Of a stretch of DNA of 64,000 nucleotides, positions 52,201 to 60,544 are shown piece after piece. Under the pieces are notes generated by a model that was not told where the DNA came from, made no database searches, and saw only the letters and a list, made by a program, of their open reading frames with translations. Each line of letters starts with the position of its first letter. Position 1 is the stretch's first letter. Source of the DNA: Ruminococcus sp. AF41-9 (GTDB lineage: Bacteria > Bacillota > Clostridia > Lachnospirales > Lachnospiraceae); contig NZ_QUDO01000007.1 in the NCBI RefSeq assembly GCF_003477525.1, positions 1 through 64,000 on the forward strand. The letters are read 5' to 3'. A program made the position numbers and the translations under genes.

Positions 52201-52663
52201 CACTCTCTCCCTTGCTGTATGCTCTGGCGATCAGTGCGCTCACTGCGTTCTTTTGCTCGGTGCTTATGTTCGTTACAAACTCCGCGCCGTGCTCTTGAAC
52301 CCACTTCGTTACCCCTGGCCATGTGTGATCAAAGAAAAAACTGTCATGCTGTTCCTGCACGCCCAGGCTTGCCGTTTCCATAGCTTTAACCCATACAGGG
52401 GACAGCTTGTCGCTTACCATCTTGCTATAATCTTGCTGCCACTGTTGGAAAGTGCTTTCGCTCATGTGGCCGTTCATTATAGCCTCGCGGATTTCCTTGT
52501 AGGTAATCGCATTTTGCTGGTTGGTCCATGTGCTATGCAATATATATGCCGGTTCAGCAGACGCCGCGTTCAGGAAGCTGTTCAGCTTGTTCAGCGCATT
52601 TTGTCCGCCCTGGCTTTTCTTCTTGCCAGTCGCTTTGCGGATCCGTATCTTCTTAAATTGCAT
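49238..52663 (-). CDS. giant MuF head-morphogenesis protein fused to kinase-like, SAP-like and ART-like domains
   Basis: 1141 residues, versus 250-400 for a plain MuF protein. Residues 1-310 are the Phage_Mu_F minor head domain (AIRPCIGLTQRQAIANANYY, then CDICNGLEGQ and PPAHPQCRCAVEY Cys/His cluster). Residues 350-600 resemble a PI3/PI4- or HipA-like kinase: EWLFKPA lysine, LLGNYDSHGGNF catalytic D/H/N, GVDKEQSF metal Asp. Residues 632-663 resemble a SAP or Rho-N DNA-binding helix pair. The C-terminus (960-1100; YVYHSVSREG, ISSTMSRI, GSNEIMFRNGID) has a layout like ADP-ribosyltransferases. It follows the portal with a one-base overlap. It may be packaged and injected. The enzymatic calls are inferred from motifs only. 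Confidence 0.75.
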   Translation of the reverse strand: MQFKKIRIRKATGKKKSQGGQNALNKLNSFLNAASAEPAYILHSTWTNQQNAITYKEIREAIMNGHMSESTFQQWQQDYSKMVSDKLSPVWVKAMETASLGVQEQHDSFFFDHTWPGVTKWVQEHGAEFVTNISTEQKNAVSALIARAYSKGESAEELSRAIRPCIGLTQRQAIANANYYDHVKDSLLKNNPGMKEATAAKKAQEAAAKYATQQHRYRANMIAETEMAFAYQHGEYEAVKMAQAQGLMGVVEKVWSTAYDDGVCDICNGLEGQTIGIDDNFNYKLNKLLFGGQRLTPPAHPQCRCAVEYREISPPVIQPAQSQTPGPSIPDPAAPSVPGSLQMPQGMKDKGLAHLGGTGEMHLCEDGSGTEWLFKPAQSKSGTPEEFRAYVQEAGYKVQSIVDPDTAVKVGTGNIGGQFGAYQQKIDVDPNGFDFKAWQQYGTKGLTADQVQQIQREHVTDWLLGNYDSHGGNFVTDTSGRLIGVDKEQSFRYITDKASEKMTYAYHPNSKYGETEPLYNTVFRKYATNELDLNPQDTLAYIKRVEAIPDKEYREIFRGYAESLKGKGKDAEQLLDAIVERKQNLRETYRTFYTDLLTQRTGKKQAAFVWADEAQNTAKTIQAVTHDAAALKKMGKADLLQMAKAQNIAYCNNMNKQQLIDSLSDPVKAKQCSKDVRDRLAANQAARNAKTTPKAPAATNTGHLPPGTKTAEDVFTDFDKIHPGPKQGQAVWSDADKIEGMNLSARRMIIDGDVHYEITGKLRSSTWNDVLQRMDGANPTVPAQRINMSFETTAPTARAWTSNTLVETQANIHGVVTYLDSYDPKYASFELYSGKQQGLHSWDGYFRIRVRSSGDGVADAKKATELLKKVGLDEATRTPTAAAEETLKKARLVWSQAPNRVDELRNLAGSSLVKKLDEIIIQENINVVQLASMKLQSEYNGYITYVVPGLAKDLEKAGAKYVYHSVSREGDVIKILQSGGISSTMSRIKQGIQNPAGASMYSDMRTGGADSAFTRVATGQAQRMKKKFSGASVYGDYQIKMSTEVLERTDYYAFEWDRFGEVADISQYGKSPMQFVKDMESGFQGSNEIMFRNGIDSRYFTEIMCNSRQERQHLLSELHAQGIMDINGIDIEKFITVGSGL

Positions 52664-54099
52664 TATGGGTCCCTCCCCAGTCTCTTCCTTGCCTCCTCAA
52701 CGGCCTGCATATCTTCCTCGGTCACTCCGTCAGGATCTTCCTCTCCTCCTGGGTCAACCGTGCTGCTACGCTGCTGTTGTGGCTTTGCCTGCTGCCTCTG
52801 CCGCGCATTTACTGGCTTTTCTCCTCCCTGTGCCGGTACCGCCGGGGTATCATCTTCCAGGCGCTCAGGCAGGTGTGCTGCTTCTCTCACATAGTCCTCT
52901 AACTGGCTGTCTGGTGTTAAAATGCCGACGCCGGTCATTTCCTTTATGTAGTTGGCCAGCTTCTCAATGTCCTCGTCCTCAATGTCTCCGTGCTCCATTC
53001 GCGGGTAATCTGTAACGCCGTTGAAGTGGTCGCCATTCAGGTTTATGAGACGAGGAATAGCCTGGTTATTAAAAACCTCACAAATAATATCAAGGTACGC
53101 GCCTATTGCCATGGAAAACAACTCTGTCTTGTCGCTGCTTAGCGCAAAGCTGCCGACGCTCTGGTGTCCCAGGAAAATAAAATCTGCCAGCACGGTCATT
53201 GCCATGCGGGTGTCATATCTCTCAATGATCGCGTTGGTATCGAACTGGCGGCGGCCTCCGGTGCTCAGTAACTGGAAAGTCCAGCCAAACGGAAGCGCCA
53301 GCCCCTCTGTACTGTCACGGCGCACATTCTTTACAATAGCCTCCATGCCTGCACGGATAGCTACCATGTCCGGATCATCTGTTTCCCATATGTTCATGCC
53401 CTCCGGTGCTGTCAATACCGGGAAGCCTGCCAGATCTCTCTCTATACCAATTCCCTCAATCTCCTGTATGCGGCGTTTGAAGTACCAGGACCGGTATGCG
53501 TTCCTCAGTACGCTGCGCCCCTCCGGGTTGTTCTTCCGGCTCTTTGTCCGAAACAACAGGGCTTTTTCTATCGGTATCGTGTACAGGCCGAAGTTTGGCG
53601 GCGGCATCTGTGTCATGCCGGTCAGGTTGTCGTTGTCGTCATACTCCCACTGATAAAGGGTTTCTTGTGCTCTAATAGGTAGCTTAGCCCATCCGATCAG
53701 CCCGTCGTCATACTTGCTGTTTAGGCGGCTGTCCCGGTTTTTACCGCAACGCCGCTTGTACACGATTTCGTGGTAGCTCCACCCGTATGTTAAAAAGGAC
53801 AAGATTTCCGAAATGGTATCTGTCCAGGTGTCCTGCATGTCGTCCATGCAGCTCTCAATAAACTCTGCTGCCTCTTCGTCTGCGCTCTCTGGTCCTCCTG
53901 GCTGTATGGTCCAGCTTGTCTGCCGGATCAGCATTTCAATGGCAAACAGTATGGCGCCGATCACGTCGTCATTGTCTGCCATTTCTCTGTATGTCTCCAC
54001 ACCTTTACGACCCTGGAGCTCTTTCAAAAATTCCTCGTAAAAAAAGCCGCCATAGCGCTTTTGCCCTATGCGGCCGATTTCTCCTGCTGTGGTTGCCAC
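52663..54099 (-). CDS. portal protein
   Basis: 478 residues from GTG 54099 behind GGAAAGGAGGGCTGTCATA; an in-frame ATG at 54126 overlaps the upstream gene. MADNDDVIGAILFAIEMLIR, SFLTYGWSYHEIVYKRRCGK and LADFIFLGHQSVGSFALSSD match the DUF935/Mu gp29-like portal family. It forms the dodecameric DNA gate of the head. Stop and start of neighbours overlap (TAGTG upstream). Confidence 0.85.
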   Translation of the reverse strand: MATTAGEIGRIGQKRYGGFFYEEFLKELQGRKGVETYREMADNDDVIGAILFAIEMLIRQTSWTIQPGGPESADEEAAEFIESCMDDMQDTWTDTISEILSFLTYGWSYHEIVYKRRCGKNRDSRLNSKYDDGLIGWAKLPIRAQETLYQWEYDDNDNLTGMTQMPPPNFGLYTIPIEKALLFRTKSRKNNPEGRSVLRNAYRSWYFKRRIQEIEGIGIERDLAGFPVLTAPEGMNIWETDDPDMVAIRAGMEAIVKNVRRDSTEGLALPFGWTFQLLSTGGRRQFDTNAIIERYDTRMAMTVLADFIFLGHQSVGSFALSSDKTELFSMAIGAYLDIICEVFNNQAIPRLINLNGDHFNGVTDYPRMEHGDIEDEDIEKLANYIKEMTGVGILTPDSQLEDYVREAAHLPERLEDDTPAVPAQGGEKPVNARQRQQAKPQQQRSSTVDPGGEEDPDGVTEEDMQAVEEARKRLGRDP

Positions 54100-54257
54100 T
54101 ATGACAGCCCTCCTTTCCGTCCACAAATCTTATACAGCAGCTTCTGTGCTGTCTGTTGTACCTTGACCTGCACGGAGGCGTTTCTGTCCATGTTCTTGCC
54201 GTCTCCCTTGCCGGTCTTATTGTTCCGGTTGATCCGGTTCATCAGCGACAGGCTCAT
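54099..54257 (-). CDS. 52-residue protein between portal and head gene
   Basis: ATG 54257 overlaps the previous stop (TAATG), and its own stop overlaps the portal GTG (TAGTG). MSLSLMNRINRNNKTGKGDG, then a basic helical end KLLYKICGRKGG. The double coupling shows it is real. Function unknown. Confidence 0.65.
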   Translation of the reverse strand: MSLSLMNRINRNNKTGKGDGKNMDRNASVQVKVQQTAQKLLYKICGRKGGLS

Positions 54258-54580
54258 TATTCCCCACCTGCCTCTGCTACCTGGCCATATCCATAGTACA
54301 TAATTCCTGTACCGCTCAAAATCGTCACGCTGGCCGCTTTCAGGTACAAACAGTTGCCTGCTGTCAGAACCAGGCCGTCAACTGCTGCTGGTGCGTCCCA
54401 GGCAGCTCCCACTGTTCTGATTGTTGTATCAGTCAGCGCCTGCACCGCAACAATGTGGCGATTCTCTGCCTCTGGTTCGTACTTAGTGGCCGCTCCGGTT
54501 GCGTTGTAAAGCATACAGCCAAAACCGCCCATGCCAGCGATCATGCTTCCGTTTGCAGCGTTTCTGTTTCCCATTCCCAT
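54257..54580 (-). CDS. head-region hypothetical protein
   Basis: 107 residues from MGMGNRNAANGSMIAGMGGF, behind GTGAGGTG and just after the terminase stop. Beta-rich end (LVLTAGNCLYLKAASVTILS). Possibly a small head-fibre or decoration protein; no family recognised. Confidence 0.55.
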   Translation of the reverse strand: MGMGNRNAANGSMIAGMGGFGCMLYNATGAATKYEPEAENRHIVAVQALTDTTIRTVGAAWDAPAAVDGLVLTAGNCLYLKAASVTILSGTGIMYYGYGQVAEAGGE

Positions 54581-54591
54581 AGCCTTGCACC

Positions 54592-56091
54592 TCACTTTCC
54601 TCTCCAATAACTGCTCATGCCGCCTGCTACTGCCTCAGCCGGCGGTCCTGTCTGTGATGGCTTATCCATCAAATACAAAATTCCCTGCACCAGAGCGTCA
54701 ACGGTATCTTTATACACGCCCTTTGGGAACATCAATAAATCTTTCTGTAAATCAGTAACCCATGACGCCGTGTTTGGATCCGGAAAAAATACGTTCCCGG
54801 CCTCAAAATATGGTGTCACTGAAATAGCTCTCTCTTCCTTGCTGCCGCGCGGATTGAACGGTACCAGGCCAGAGACTTCTTTCCCCAGCACATCCATAAC
54901 CGCCGGGCCGTTTGCCTTGTCCTCAACAACCTTTGCCCTGGCTTTTGGCCACTTGGCTGTCATATCCCGAACCGCTTTCACAGACTGGGTAAAACTCATT
55001 TTCTCGTTTACCAGGTCAAATACATAAACGTTGGGTCCGCTCCGCCCCATCACGTAACCGGCAACCTTGGCGCTGCCGTCGCTGTCTTTAAATGCCATGT
55101 CCCAGCTCTGTATGATCATATTGCAGTGCGGGGCTTGGTTGTAATAATGCTGCAGCCCTGCCTTTTTGAAAATATTACCGTCTGCTGGTGCCGGCCGCTG
55201 CTGCATCTGGCCAGAATACTGCAATGAGCCCATGCTCTTTTTCAGTCCGGCCAGGGATTCCTTGTCATATCGCTGGGGGTTCAGGATGTCTCCCTCTTCC
55301 CTTATGAGCTGCTTGCCACTTTTCGGGAATGTTATTATTGTCTTTTTCTCTGCCTCAGCTGGTAAACATAAATGCTCATAGCCCAGGTTTTCTGCCAGCA
55401 CATAACCGGTCAGGTCCATTTCATGCAATCGCTGCATAACGATAATGATCGCGCCGTTCTTGGGGTCGTTCAGTCGTGTCTGCAGTGTGTTCTTGAAAAA
55501 ATCTATGGTGTTTTGCCGCTCTGTCTCACTATTGGCCATGAGCGGGTTCTGCGGGTCGTCAACTATAATTATGTCGCCACCCTCGCCAGTCAGTGCACCA
55601 CCGACAGAGGTCGAAAACATCATACCTTGGTGGGTGTTCTTAAATTCGTTCTGTCGGTTTACGTCGTCTTTCAGCTTTACAATGTCGCCCCAGTTCTCAG
55701 TGTACCAGGGGGACTGTATAATATCACGGCTTAGTACGTTGTGCTTACGGCTCAGGGAATCGCTGTACGAAACCTTAATAAATCTTTTCTCAGGTGCCTG
55801 GGTCCAGGTCCAGCATGGGAAGCACACCGTTACATTTATGCTTTTCATGTGTCGGGGCGGGATGTTTATCACAAGCCGCTTTATTTCCCCGTCCTTAACA
55901 GCGTGCAGGTACTCACATATCAGGTCAATGTGCCAGTTCGGTATATACGTGGTACCCGGCTCAATAATCGGCCAGGACTGCTGTATAAACTCCGATAGGG
56001 ACCGCTCTGCCCGTTCCCTGCGAATCCCTTTTAGCAGGGTTCCTGGGTCAAACTGGCTGCTATTTATGTAGCTTTCCCAGTATTTGCTCAA
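54592..56091 (-). CDS. terminase large subunit
   Basis: 499 residues. ATPase: VINIPPRHMKSINVTV (Walker A type) and GDIIIVDDPQNP (Walker B). Nuclease: IIQSWDMAFKDSDGSAKVAG first acidic cluster and AKVVEDKANGPAVMDVLG second. It cuts and pumps phage DNA into the prohead through the portal. Overlaps the small subunit gene by 32 bases. Confidence 0.9.
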   Translation of the reverse strand: MSKYWESYINSSQFDPGTLLKGIRRERAERSLSEFIQQSWPIIEPGTTYIPNWHIDLICEYLHAVKDGEIKRLVINIPPRHMKSINVTVCFPCWTWTQAPEKRFIKVSYSDSLSRKHNVLSRDIIQSPWYTENWGDIVKLKDDVNRQNEFKNTHQGMMFSTSVGGALTGEGGDIIIVDDPQNPLMANSETERQNTIDFFKNTLQTRLNDPKNGAIIIVMQRLHEMDLTGYVLAENLGYEHLCLPAEAEKKTIITFPKSGKQLIREEGDILNPQRYDKESLAGLKKSMGSLQYSGQMQQRPAPADGNIFKKAGLQHYYNQAPHCNMIIQSWDMAFKDSDGSAKVAGYVMGRSGPNVYVFDLVNEKMSFTQSVKAVRDMTAKWPKARAKVVEDKANGPAVMDVLGKEVSGLVPFNPRGSKEERAISVTPYFEAGNVFFPDPNTASWVTDLQKDLLMFPKGVYKDTVDALVQGILYLMDKPSQTGPPAEAVAGGMSSYWRGK

Positions 56092-56638
56092 GGTTTTCCA
56101 GCTCCTCGTCTGATAGGTCGGACATGTCCGGAATGCTGCCGCTCAGTTCCAGGCCGCCGCTATGCTCAACAGTTGCCTTTGCGCTCACGGCTATGCTCTC
56201 CGCACTGTCTCCGCGGCTCATTCTTTCTATCTTCACGCCGACGTCTGCCAGTCGGGCAATGTCCTGTGCAGACAATTCATTATCCGGGAGGGCTATCAGG
56301 CCACGGGTGGCTTTATTCAAAAGCTGCACGCCCAGTTTTGCGTGTAGATCGTGCATTTTCTTGATTTCCTGCTCATTCTTGAAGCGTTCCAGCTCGGTCA
56401 TGTAAACATCATAGGCCGCTGCGCGTTCTACCCAGTTCCACTGCGTACTCAGCTTTTCAATGCTGCTTTTGCTTTTCATTCCCATAGCATCTGCCAGGCG
56501 TCGGATGCTTCTTTTCTCCGGTTCCCGTCCCTGGGTTCCGTATGGCATGTCTCTGTACTGGCAAAACTTTTGGTAATGCTGCGATTTCTCGCCCTCCTGC
56601 TGCTCCCATAGTTCAGGCGCGTCTCTCTTTGCCGCCAT
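56060..56638 (-). CDS. terminase small subunit
   Basis: 192 residues. EKRSIRRLADAMGMKSKSSI is a terminase-type HTH start, followed by TQWNWVERAAAYDVYMTELE, the common TerS helix, and an oligomerisation region. Recognises packaging sites and recruits TerL. Position upstream of TerL agrees. Confidence 0.82.
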   Translation of the reverse strand: MAAKRDAPELWEQQEGEKSQHYQKFCQYRDMPYGTQGREPEKRSIRRLADAMGMKSKSSIEKLSTQWNWVERAAAYDVYMTELERFKNEQEIKKMHDLHAKLGVQLLNKATRGLIALPDNELSAQDIARLADVGVKIERMSRGDSAESIAVSAKATVEHSGGLELSGSIPDMSDLSDEELENLEQILGKLHK

Positions 56639-56666
56639 GCGCTGCTCCCTCCTTTCTCCGAAACAT

Positions 56667-56692
56667 AAAAAGAACGGCCATAGCGGCCGCCC
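56667..56692 (-). terminator. terminator between methyltransferase and terminase genes
   Basis: CGGCC and GGCCG pair around GCTAT on the minus strand and are followed by TTCTTTTT. Separates the ParB-methyltransferase gene from TerS. Confidence 0.5.
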
Positions 56693-56701
56693 TCTCAGGT
56701 G

Positions 56702-58348
56702 TTACTCTTTGCCAGGGACATTGATGTCCTCAGCAGCTTCCGGCGTTTCTTCCGGATCCGGCATATTTGCCTTTATATTTTCATCATTCAGCTGCACGTA
56801 TGCGTATTCTTTGCCGTCCCTGGTGCATGTCACACCAGCATTGCCGGTATAGCTTACATACCGCCGAATAATTCCATCACAATAGGTTGGGCTTAACTCT
56901 ACCAGCCTGGCCTGTCTCTCGGTCATTTCCGCGCCGATCAGTGTGAAGCCAGAACCGCCAAACAGGTCCAGGATAATGTCTCCCGGATCCGAGCTGTTCA
57001 GTATCGCCCTTGTGGCCAGCTCCACGGGCTTCTGTGTCGGGTGGAACGTCGCCGTATCTCTTGCCACTTCCCAAACGGCTCCCTGCTTATCTTCCGGGTA
57101 TAAGAAAACGCTTTTATCTTCCTGCAGTCTCAGGTACCGGATTTTCTTTCCCTTTGGTACCTTGTCAGAAACAAAAGCCTTGCCTCCTGCTCCGTCAGTC
57201 ACAACAATGCCACCGCTCAGGGTGGTTGCCATGCCTGCATCATCCCGGAGGGTTATCTTCCAGCAGGTGTTGTTGCTGCGATCTCCGCACCACTTGGCCG
57301 TATGTCCTGCTTTCTCTGCATAAAACATAGGCTCGAAGTCTCTCAGGTAATCGGTACCGCTCAGGTTGTGGTTGTTCTTCAACCATATCAAGTATTGCTT
57401 TTCCAGCAGGCCTGCGGCTGTCATAGCGTCCTCAAAGTCCCTGCGGGTATCGGTCGCATGGTAAATGTAAAATGCAGCATCTGGTTTGCTGTACTTCACG
57501 GCGTTCTTAAATGCCGGAATCAGTAATTTACCGAGGAGGTCGTCGTCGGTCAGCTCGTCGTTGGCGATCATGCCGTTGTTTTCGATCTGCTGTTTCTGTC
57601 TCTTCCCGTTTCCTCCGCCACCATCCAGGCTTATGCCATACGGTGGATCAGTGTTCACGCACTGTGCCAGTTCATCCCCCAGCAGCTTCTGCAGGGTTTC
57701 TGGCTTGGTGCTGTCTCCACAAATCAGGCGGTGCTGCCCCAGGTGCCAAATATCTCCGGCATGGGTCATGGGAATGTTTTTCGGTGGCGGTACGGTGTCC
57801 TCTCCGTTGTTCTCCGTATCGTCCACGCCTCCCAGGGCGTTGAGTAGATCTTCCAGATCCTCCTCTGTGTAGCCACTCATTTCCAGCGGTATCTCCCCGG
57901 TGTCCATCTGCTGCAGCATGTCTGCCAGCGCCGAGGTGTTCATTTCACTCAGCTCCGCCAGGCGGTTGTCTGCCATCAGATCAGCATACTCCTCTGCCTC
58001 CGAGGCATATTCCTGGTATTCAACAGGCACGACACTGGCCTGCATGGACTGTGCGGCTTCCAGGCGTCCGTGACCGGTCACAACAAAGCCGCTGCGTTTG
58101 CTCACTGTAATAGGTTTCCTCCATCCCTGCCCCTTGATAATGGCAGCCAGCAGTGCGACCTGCTTAGGTGGATGGGTGTTTGGGTTTCCAGGGTTCGGAA
58201 CCACTTTGCCAATAGGTACCAGCTCGTCAAAAGCACAAAAGACCTTTACACCCTCCGGCGTAACGGCCCTTGCTTCCGCTTCGGTCTGGTAGTTGGCCAC
58301 GTTGTTGAAATAGTTCTCAACCTCGTCTTTTTTCTTCTTTCTTGCCAT
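56702..58348 (-). CDS. ParB-domain DNA methyltransferase
   Basis: 548 residues. Residues 45-140 are a ParB/Srx-like domain (LVPNP-type start, GFVVTGHGRLEAAQSM). The methyltransferase follows with CVNTDPPYGISLD (motif IV) and LDLFGGSGFTLIGAEMTERQ (motif I), a permuted beta-class N4/N6 enzyme. An insert around residues 375-445 (GGIVVTDGAGGKAFVSDKVP) separates the two motifs. Phages use such proteins before the terminase to methylate their DNA, protecting against host restriction or marking packaging sites. Confidence 0.85.
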   Translation of the reverse strand: MARKKKKDEVENYFNNVANYQTEAEARAVTPEGVKVFCAFDELVPIGKVVPNPGNPNTHPPKQVALLAAIIKGQGWRKPITVSKRSGFVVTGHGRLEAAQSMQASVVPVEYQEYASEAEEYADLMADNRLAELSEMNTSALADMLQQMDTGEIPLEMSGYTEEDLEDLLNALGGVDDTENNGEDTVPPPKNIPMTHAGDIWHLGQHRLICGDSTKPETLQKLLGDELAQCVNTDPPYGISLDGGGGNGKRQKQQIENNGMIANDELTDDDLLGKLLIPAFKNAVKYSKPDAAFYIYHATDTRRDFEDAMTAAGLLEKQYLIWLKNNHNLSGTDYLRDFEPMFYAEKAGHTAKWCGDRSNNTCWKITLRDDAGMATTLSGGIVVTDGAGGKAFVSDKVPKGKKIRYLRLQEDKSVFLYPEDKQGAVWEVARDTATFHPTQKPVELATRAILNSSDPGDIILDLFGGSGFTLIGAEMTERQARLVELSPTYCDGIIRRYVSYTGNAGVTCTRDGKEYAYVQLNDENIKANMPDPEETPEAAEDINVPGKE

Positions 58349-58426
58349 TTCTCCAATTCCTCCACTCTATCATTTTAACATCTATGCAGTGCATTGAAAA
58401 TGTCTACTTTTTGCACCGTGCAGGCA

Positions 58427-59071
58427 CTATGCAAGTCTTATGCCATCAATGCCGAAAATCAGTGCAGACAGTGGCTTTACAGCCTTTCCCAGGTCACTGT
58501 AATAGGTGCGCTTTTCTACACAATTTTCGCGTGCAATTTCTTCTGCACTCTTCTTTTCCGGTGCGATATATGCAGCGTGCAAAATCCGGTACCGGCGCAT
58601 TTCCTCTGCCTTGCCGCTCTGCTCGCATGATATCCGGTACAAGTTCAGCATTTCGTCAATGTGTGTCAGTATGATCAATGTGCGCTGCTGACTCTGCTTA
58701 ATGCTGCCAATATAATAATTGTCCTCGTACTCGAAGCTGTCCAGGCCGTCCAGAATGTCCAGGGCGCTCTCTTTTGCCTTGCGGCCATTAAATACTGCAC
58801 CACTCACATGCTCTTTCAGATTCCGGTAATTTGCCAGCAACAGGCGTGTGTTGTGCAGTCTCCGGGTATATCTTCCCTTTGTCTGCTCCTTTTTGCCCTC
58901 TTCCAGGCGTCTCTCCGCCGCTGCCGTGCCTGCTTCTACGCCTATGCGGATAGCTTCATCAATAGCCCGCTGGCTCAGCACCTCGTACACCCCTGCCAGT
59001 GTGCCAGGCTCTCTGCTGGTTCCTTTTACCTCTTCTTTCTCTTCCACGCTCTGCTCCATTACTCTCTCCAT
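58427..59071 (-). CDS. phage late-gene regulator (sigma-70/ArpU-like)
   Basis: 214 residues from ATG 59071. Helical throughout; the end MRRYRILHAAYIAPEKKSAE, then EIARENCVEKRTYYSDLGKA, resembles sigma region 4, as in ArpU/RinA-type late activators, which lie just before packaging genes. The middle region HNTRLLLANYRNLKEHVSGA is also found in these. Likely switches on the late operon. Confidence moderate because the family is divergent. Confidence 0.6.
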   Translation of the reverse strand: MERVMEQSVEEKEEVKGTSREPGTLAGVYEVLSQRAIDEAIRIGVEAGTAAAERRLEEGKKEQTKGRYTRRLHNTRLLLANYRNLKEHVSGAVFNGRKAKESALDILDGLDSFEYEDNYYIGSIKQSQQRTLIILTHIDEMLNLYRISCEQSGKAEEMRRYRILHAAYIAPEKKSAEEIARENCVEKRTYYSDLGKAVKPLSALIFGIDGIRLA

Positions 59072-59340
59072 TCTGGACCAGCCTCCTCTCCTAACCATTC
59101 ATCAATACGTTTTTCCTGCGCCTCCCTCAATAAAGGGCTTAAATACATTGTCGTTTTCCAGCACATCCGTTTCAGTGCTTTCCTCAGCTGCTCGCGGTCC
59201 GCCAGTTTCAGCATATCTTCATTTGTCTTGACCTTTTTCAGTTTTTCCTCATACATGGTATTGGCTGCGCACAACGCCCATGTGATCAGGCTCCCGGCTC
59301 CCAGCAATGCGCCGGCCACAAATGCTGCTATAATTTCCAT
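59059..59340 (-). CDS. small membrane-anchored phage protein
   Basis: 93 residues. One transmembrane helix (EIIAAFVAGALLGAGSLITW), similar to the start of DUF3789 proteins, followed by a charged cytoplasmic helical part. It overlaps the regulator gene by 13 bases. Function unknown. Confidence 0.6.
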   Translation of the reverse strand: MEIIAAFVAGALLGAGSLITWALCAANTMYEEKLKKVKTNEDMLKLADREQLRKALKRMCWKTTMYLSPLLREAQEKRIDEWLGEEAGPEWRE

Positions 59341-59382
59341 GTCGGCCTCCTCTCCGATATGTTCCCGACATAAATGTCGGAA

Positions 59383-59652
59383 TCAATCTATGTCCCAGTT
59401 TCTGCTGTCCCATATCTTTATGCCGTGTACCATTCTCCGGACGGTATAGCACACGCCCCAGCATTTCAATTTATTAAAATACGCCTTTTCTCTCCATGTC
59501 AGCGGCCAGATTCTGCCTTTTAGCAGCGTAACCTCAACAGTACCGCGATTGTTATCAACCATAACCCGCACCCGTTTAAATCCCAGTGCCTCAAAGAAAT
59601 CTGTCATATACATGGCTTCCATAGCGCAATCCATTTTTCCCATAATTCTCAT
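59383..59652 (-). CDS. hypothetical phage protein
   Basis: 89 residues from MRIMGKMDCAMEAMYMTDFF (start uncertain; frame open to 59685). KRVRVMVDNNRGTVEVTLLK suggests a small alpha/beta domain. Not recognised. It lies 65 bases downstream of the DUF5131 reading frame. Confidence 0.5.
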   Translation of the reverse strand: MRIMGKMDCAMEAMYMTDFFEALGFKRVRVMVDNNRGTVEVTLLKGRIWPLTWREKAYFNKLKCWGVCYTVRRMVHGIKIWDSRNWDID

Positions 59653-59717
59653 GCTCTCCTGCCTGTCCGGGCGGCGTGTTTCCACGCTCGCCCATAATAT
59701 TTATTGACTTATCCACA

Positions 59718-60544
59718 CTATCCCAAATTCTTAGGGGGATAACTAAATGGGAAATCCTGCACCAGTTCCCCGGTAAAATAAGGGGCCAGGTTATTTTTCA
59801 AAAATACCTTGCTACCGTGTGCCTGGGAAAATTCAAGGATATGCTGCACCCATTCTGCTGTGGTATCGTTTTATTTTTCTGCTGGCCAGTCTCAGCTCCG
59901 ACGATAATCCAGGGTGGCGCATAGGTTCCTTTTGTTTCACTCCGTATAACCCACGATGCGCCAAAAGTAAAGTCCTCCTGTATCGGTTCAATGCTTAAAA
60001 ACCAGTTATACGTGCCAGGCTCGAACCAGGCATACTGCTGATCTGGTCTTGTTACCGTCGTGCCATACCAGAAATTTCCCTGCTGCGGCAGCTTTCCTGC
60101 TTCTGCCAGCTGTATGTATCTCTGTGGGTTCTTTGTCAGAAACAAATACGTGTGCCATGGTGCGGCTTGCGCCGCCCCGAAAACTCTCCGGATCCATTCA
60201 TCCGGTACCCACTCCCCGAACAGATCGCCCATGCTTACCACAAATATAACCGCCGGTTTCTTTTTCTGTGCCGGCATAGGTAGGCAATACTCCCGGAACA
60301 TAGGTTCAAACTTTACCGGAAACGGCGTTACTTTTCCGATTTCGTTTTTAAAAGGCTTTTTCAGCACCCAGCGGGTTCCTCTTTCGTCCCACTCTTTTCT
60401 CAGCTGCTCAGATGTTTTGTTGATCAGCACATTACCAGAAAATCTGTTCGCCTGCTTAGCTGCGTAACAATACAGGCAGCCATGCTGACATCCGGTCACG
60501 GGATTCCATGTGAAATCACACCATTCAATCAGGCTTTTGTTCAT
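59718..60544 (-). pseudogene. DUF5131 (phage Gp37/Gp68) radical-SAM-like protein, broken by one missing base
   Basis: From ATG 60544, MNKSLIEWCDFTWNPVTGCQ and HGCLYCYAAKQANRF give the Cys cluster of DUF5131. VVSMGDLFGEWVPDEWIRRV and WIIVGAETGQQKNK follow. The frame then reads NGCSISLNFPRH and stops at 59798. The -1 frame after KTI (near 59862) gives AEWVQHILEFSQAHGSKVFL, NNLAPYFTGELVQDFPF and a stop at 59718. The full span is one base short of a multiple of three; the corrected protein has 275 residues. The family is common in phages and of unknown substrate. Confidence 0.75.
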
